DNA from: Chryseobacterium pennipullorum
Lineage (GTDB): Bacteria; Bacteroidota; Bacteroidia; Flavobacteriales; Weeksellaceae
Assembly (NCBI RefSeq): GCF_003384725.1
Contig: NZ_QNVV01000009.1
Location: 62,001-126,000, forward strand
Length of the DNA: 64,000 nt
Direction of reading: 5' to 3'
Both the position numbers and the translations under genes were made by a program. This document shows positions 60,480-64,000 of the stretch, one piece after another; the first letter of the stretch is position 1; each line of letters opens with the position of its first letter. The notes under the pieces are model-generated. The model searched no databases, was not told the DNA's origin, and saw only the letters and a program-made list of their open reading frames with translations.

Positions 60480-60595
60480 AAATATTTTTAGCGCTTAAAC
60501 AATAGTTTAGAATTTTACATTTGAGGGGCTAATTGGTTTTGCCTAATAAAAACACATTTATTCAATATCTTTGACTCGCATCTAAACGATTCTCC

Positions 60596-61525
60596 ATGCC
60601 AATATCCCAAACATCAGCGTATTTATCATCAAAAATGAACATCGAGTCTCAGCTTTTTCACACCCTGTTTTCGCCGCACACAGTAAAAGCAACCCTTCTC
60701 ATCGTTCACGGTATGCAGGAACACAGCGGAAGGTATGCAGAGATTGCAGAATATTTTGCCGGTCATCAAATTGCGGTATTGACGTATGATCATTTGGGAC
60801 ATGGAAAGTCTGTGAAAGACAAAAAGGACATTGGTTTTTTCCAGCTTCAGCAGCCGGATGAACGATTGATTGCAGATGCAGAAATGATGGCGGATCATCT
60901 CGCAGAACAATTTCCGGATGTTCCTCATTTTGTTCTTGGGCATTCAATGGGATCCTTTATTACCCGTTGCCTTCTTCAGAAGTCAGGTAAGAAATTCAAC
61001 GGTGCTATTATTACAGGAACCGGTGGACCATTACCAGGAATCAGTTTATTGAAAGGCTATTTAGCCGTGGCTAACCGTATTGCTCCCAAACACCGTACTT
61101 TTCTGAATACTGTTTTCACCCATGTCAACAATAAGCATTTTAAGCAAGATCAGGATTTCGGCGACACCAGCTGGCTGAGCATTAATCCCGAAAACAGAAG
61201 GGCATTTGAACAGGATGAGCTTTGCGGGATTCCATTTACGCATAATGCTTTTTATACTTTGTTTGCCATTTATAAAAAAGCGACAGCGAGAAACTGGGCT
61301 TCTTCTATTTCAAAATCATTTCCTTTTTTATTTGTAAGCGGCAAGAATGATCCGATTGGTGATTTCAGCAAAGGGGTCATGCATACGGTGAAGCATTTAA
61401 AGGCCGACGGATTCCGAGATGTGGAGACAAAGATCTATCCTGAAATGCGTCATGAGATTTTAAATGAAGCAATCCGGGAAGAAGTACTGGAAGGAATCCA
61501 TGAATGGATTTTAAAGCACTTTTAG
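60596..61525 (+). CDS. alpha/beta hydrolase, monoacylglycerol-lipase type
   Basis: 309 residues (an in-frame ATG at 60635 gives MNIESQLF and is an alternative start). Serine hydrolase: oxyanion region LLIVHGMQEHSGRY, nucleophile VLGHSMGSFITR (Ser about 121), Asp in SGKNDPIGDF, His in PEMRHEIL. The HG motif plus GHSMG is characteristic of the lysophospholipase/monoacylglycerol lipase group. Cytosolic. It follows the PIN module. Confidence 0.92.
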   Translation: MPISQTSAYLSSKMNIESQLFHTLFSPHTVKATLLIVHGMQEHSGRYAEIAEYFAGHQIAVLTYDHLGHGKSVKDKKDIGFFQLQQPDERLIADAEMMADHLAEQFPDVPHFVLGHSMGSFITRCLLQKSGKKFNGAIITGTGGPLPGISLLKGYLAVANRIAPKHRTFLNTVFTHVNNKHFKQDQDFGDTSWLSINPENRRAFEQDELCGIPFTHNAFYTLFAIYKKATARNWASSISKSFPFLFVSGKNDPIGDFSKGVMHTVKHLKADGFRDVETKIYPEMRHEILNEAIREEVLEGIHEWILKHF

Positions 61526-61633
61526 TACTATTGCAACTACAGGTTTCTGTGTGATCTCTCCATCTGCGTGATTTAAATATTTTTTTAAGCTCTCGCAGAT
61601 TCTGCAGATTTTGCAGATTATAAATAAAAACTC

Positions 61634-62203
61634 ATGAGGATACATATTTTCGGAGCTTCGGGTTCCGGAGTCACCACTCTCGGAAAAGCATTGTCTGAAA
61701 AGCTCGGCATAGAATATTTTGACAGTGATGATTTTTTCTGGCTCAAAACAAAAATACCATTTACAGAAAAACAAAATCCTGAAACAAGGAATAGCATTAT
61801 TTCTGAAATCCTACATACTCATGAAAACTGGATTTTCGGTGGCTCAATAATTCATTGGGGTGAAGATGTATTTCCGGCATTTGACCTGATTGTATTCCTA
61901 TATCTTCCCCCTGAAATCAGAATGGAAAGACTGCGAAAAAGAGAATATGAACGATATGGCGACGTAATAATTGCAAATCCGGAAAGAGCAAAACAATTTC
62001 AGGAGTTTATGAACTGGGCAAAAGATTATGATCACGATACCGGTATTGCCACCAGAACTTTAAAAGCCCACCTTGAATGGCTTTCCGGGAAAGATACACC
62101 GCTTATAGAAATCTCAGGTGATTATGATCCGGAGGAAAAGATCAATATGATCCTGGATGAAATAAAACAAAGGAGATTCCAGATAAATAAGAGGCTCCTT
62201 TAA
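61634..62203 (+). CDS. P-loop kinase-like protein (AAA/adenylate-kinase type)
   Basis: 189 residues. N-terminal P-loop MRIHIFGASGSGVTTLGKAL, then SDDFFWLKTKIPFTEKQN, a lid-like LRKREYERYGDVI segment and a helical C-terminus. This layout resembles small nucleoside/adenylate-kinase-like ATPases called topology-modulation proteins. The substrate is not evident. It is preceded by a degenerate CGCAGATT-type repeat region (61550-61625). Confidence 0.85.
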   Translation: MRIHIFGASGSGVTTLGKALSEKLGIEYFDSDDFFWLKTKIPFTEKQNPETRNSIISEILHTHENWIFGGSIIHWGEDVFPAFDLIVFLYLPPEIRMERLRKREYERYGDVIIANPERAKQFQEFMNWAKDYDHDTGIATRTLKAHLEWLSGKDTPLIEISGDYDPEEKINMILDEIKQRRFQINKRLL

Positions 62204-62314
62204 CGACAACCAGTTTATTAAAAGGGTATGATTAAAGTTCCTTCTTTTATAACGACCAAAGCTTTTCAAAAGGAATCCCTAAATTAGAACGCTGAAAAAA
62301 TAAAATCAAAAACC

Positions 62315-62833
62315 ATGAACATAGAAGAACTTTTTAAGGATAAAACCACTAAAGCCAAGGAAAAAACAGAGATTATCAGTCAATGGATCATTGACAAGTC
62401 CCTGCCAACAGATGAACTGATCGCATTTGCAGAAAAGTCTAAAGATCCTGTAAAAGGAGCCTGCATAGAAGCCCTGGAATATGCTACCAAACAAACTCCT
62501 GGCCTTGCAGACGAAACAGTATTTGCATTCATTACCCAAACTCTTACCGAAAAGGCTCCCAAAATAAAATGGGAAAGCGCCAAAGTGATAGGCAATACCG
62601 CTCACCTGTTTGCAGGAAATTTGGATCAGGCCATCAGGAATCTGCTGGATCATACAACCCATGAAGGAACCGTTGTGCGATGGAGCACAGCATTTGCCCT
62701 GGGCGAAATCCTGAAACTGAAAACGCCTTATAATACGACTCTTCTTCCAGCGCTTGAAGCAGTCAGCGAAAAAGAGGAAAAGAATAGCATCAAGAAAATC
62801 TATCTTGATGCTGTCAAAAAAACGAAGAAATAA
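62315..62833 (+). CDS. HEAT-repeat protein
   Basis: 172 residues, entirely helical, with HEAT-like pairs: ELIAFAEKSKDPVKGACIEALEYA, TEKAPKIKWESAKVIGNTAHL, TVVRWSTAFALGEILKLK (sampled). Cytosolic scaffold. The family name is supported by repeat pattern only; partner unknown. It is followed by a terminator. Confidence 0.85.
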   Translation: MNIEELFKDKTTKAKEKTEIISQWIIDKSLPTDELIAFAEKSKDPVKGACIEALEYATKQTPGLADETVFAFITQTLTEKAPKIKWESAKVIGNTAHLFAGNLDQAIRNLLDHTTHEGTVVRWSTAFALGEILKLKTPYNTTLLPALEAVSEKEEKNSIKKIYLDAVKKTKK

Positions 62834-62854
62834 TATTTTTACTTGTAAAAATCA

Positions 62855-62884
62855 AAAGCCTGGACGTAAATGTTCAGGCTTTAT
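62855..62884 (+). terminator. terminator after the HEAT-repeat gene
   Basis: Stem AAAGCCTGGAC / GTTCAGGCTTT (62855-62865, 62872-62882), one G-T pair, T-rich end. Confidence 0.8.
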
Positions 62885-62887
62885 ATG

Positions 62888-62942
62888 TTTGGCTAAAGCC
62901 AAATTGAATTTTATTTTTTATTAAACGGACTAAAGTCCGTTT
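62888..62942. repeat. two adjacent short palindromes
   Basis: TTTGGCTAAAGCCAAA (62888-62903) and AAACGGACTAAAGTCCGTTT (62923-62942). Both have a CTAAAG centre, so they look like two members of a REP-type intergenic repeat family. Confidence 0.6.
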
Positions 62943-63021
62943 CTGTTGAATTTCTTTTGTCCAGGTCAAAAGGTATTTCAGCAACTCTCCTGCATAATGC
63001 ATTAGCTGCATGATAGGATCC

Positions 63022-64000
63022 TTAACCTAATATCACCTCTTTGTGTACACCAATCTCTTCGAGAAAAACTTCATCATGCGAAATCACCAGCAGAGTACCG
63101 TGATAATCTTTGATAGAATTGGTAAGGATTTCCACATTCTGAAGATCAAGGTTATTGGTGGGCTCATCAAGAATCATCACATCCGGAGCACCAGTGCTGA
63201 TGGATAGTCCGCACAGAAGTAACCTCAGACGTTCCCCTCCACTCAGTACTCCACATTTTTTGCCCCATGTTTCCTTACGGAACAAAAAACGGGACAACAG
63301 TGTTTTCACTTCTGATTCCTGCAACGCACTATCATTGAACTTTTGAACAAACTCATAAAGGGTCTTATCGGGATCTATCAGTGAATACTCCTGATCGATA
63401 TAGATGCTGTTGAATCCAGCCCGGCTGATGTTTCCTGCAGAAGGCTTGAGGCTTCCCAAAAGAAGCTGTATGAGTGTGGTTTTTCCTGATCCATTGGGTC
63501 CTTTAATGGAGATTCTATCACCACTGCGTACTTCGAGATCCAGATTTTCCGGCCAGAGCTTTTCTGCTCCATAGCTAAAGTTAATGTCCTCAGCAGTAAC
63601 CAGAACCTTCCCGGAATGCAGGTTGGAATCACTGAAATTCACTTTCATCTGGTCCGAGTTCCTGACGGCAGACCGCAAATCTCTCAAATCTTCCGAAATA
63701 TCACTGATTTTTTCTGCATGTACACTTTTCAGTTTTGAGGTGTTTTTTTCAGCATTATTCCTGAGGGTATTCATCATTATTCTGGCGACTCCGGATTTCT
63801 CTTGTTTTTGTTTCCCTTTAGTATCGAGCTTTTGCTTACGTTCCAGGGTTTCCCGCTCTTTTTCTTTTGCTTTTTTCAGTGCCCGTTCCTTGGCATGGAT
63901 GTCATTTTGTAAAGCCTCACTTTCCACTTCTTTCTGTTCTGCATAGAAATCATAATTTCCTCCATATGCAGCAATTCCCTGGTTGCTCAGTTCAAAAATT
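63022..64000 (-). CDS. ABC-F family ATP-binding protein (5' end outside window)
   Basis: The C-terminal 326 codons of a ribosome-associated ABC-F protein; the gene continues past base 64000. Visible: ELSNQGIAAYGGNYDFYAEQKE and the long charged inter-domain linker (ALKKAKEKERETLERK), then the second nucleotide-binding domain with Walker A IKGPNGSGKTTLIQLL, signature LSGGERLRLLL, Walker B VMILDEPTNNLDL, H-loop VISHDEVFL. Members protect or regulate translating ribosomes. The GTG at 63927 is internal, not the start. Confidence 0.95.
   Translation of the reverse strand, partial: IFELSNQGIAAYGGNYDFYAEQKEVESEALQNDIHAKERALKKAKEKERETLERKQKLDTKGKQKQEKSGVARIMMNTLRNNAEKNTSKLKSVHAEKISDISEDLRDLRSAVRNSDQMKVNFSDSNLHSGKVLVTAEDINFSYGAEKLWPENLDLEVRSGDRISIKGPNGSGKTTLIQLLLGSLKPSAGNISRAGFNSIYIDQEYSLIDPDKTLYEFVQKFNDSALQESEVKTLLSRFLFRKETWGKKCGVLSGGERLRLLLCGLSISTGAPDVMILDEPTNNLDLQNVEILTNSIKDYHGTLLVISHDEVFLEEIGVHKEVILG

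Overview
The window looks like a chromosomal segment of a Bacteroidota bacterium of class Flavobacteriia, most likely Chryseobacterium or a close Weeksellaceae relative (inference from gene content, not a search). Indicators are a type 9 secretion C-terminal sorting domain, subtype-iii type VI sheath genes, TPR-type sensor kinases, promoters with a TTG / TAnnTTTG architecture, weak Shine-Dalgarno signals, and the run lepB-dapB-DUF5683-parB-parA-tonB-purA. It is mostly ordinary chromosome with several accessory patches.

Bases 1-11.3k: the 5' part of mutY, a small lipoprotein, the T6SS sheath pair tssC/tssB, a divergent protein with kinase-like catalytic residues, two tandem M13 metallopeptidases, cinA and a small acidic protein. 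Bases 11.3-25.5k: a short inverted-repeat element, a Blc-type lipocalin, a LytTR regulator with its sensor kinase, an amidohydrolase, SIMPL and VWA proteins, an FAD oxidoreductase, a STAS-like protein, an MFS exporter with a divergent AraC regulator, lipA and an ECF sigma factor. Paired ACCAAGT sites exactly 21 bp apart occur in front of the kinase/amidohydrolase and in front of the SIMPL gene, and fit a LytTR operator.

Bases 25.8-32.4k: tyrS is followed by about 5 kb of accessory genes (membrane protein, T9SS cargo, small secreted protein, two double-glycine-leader peptides, a TPR-AraC regulator). This block ends with a second, about 91% identical, directly oriented copy of the last 91 bp of the tyrS homology, which suggests an island flanked by direct repeats. 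Bases 32.4-40.6k: a NarX/NarL-type two-component system flanked by two related lipoproteins, then an esterase, a PDZ aspartyl protease, membrane proteins and an L,D-transpeptidase.

Bases 40.7-47.2k: a 564-bp element with 25-bp terminal inverted repeats, two tandem tRNA-Asp genes, trxA, a cysteine desulfurase, and a tightly packed four-gene operon (UbiA prenyltransferase, DprE1-like oxidase, DprE2-like reductase, HAD phosphatase). That operon resembles the mycobacterial pathway to polyprenyl-phosphoryl arabinose. Bases 47.3-59.1k: envelope genes (OmpA, lipocalin-like lipoprotein, S8 protease, WbqC, signal peptidase I), dapB, parAB, tonB and purA, all on the minus strand. Two perfect inverted DnaA boxes lie between parA and tonB. 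Gene orientation flips to plus near 59.2 kb, so an origin of replication may be close.

Bases 59.2-64k: an AT-rich two-gene module encoding an unknown protein and a PIN-domain nuclease (toxin-antitoxin or defence candidate), then a lipase-like hydrolase, a P-loop kinase, a HEAT-repeat protein and the C-terminal half of an ABC-F ATPase that runs off the window.
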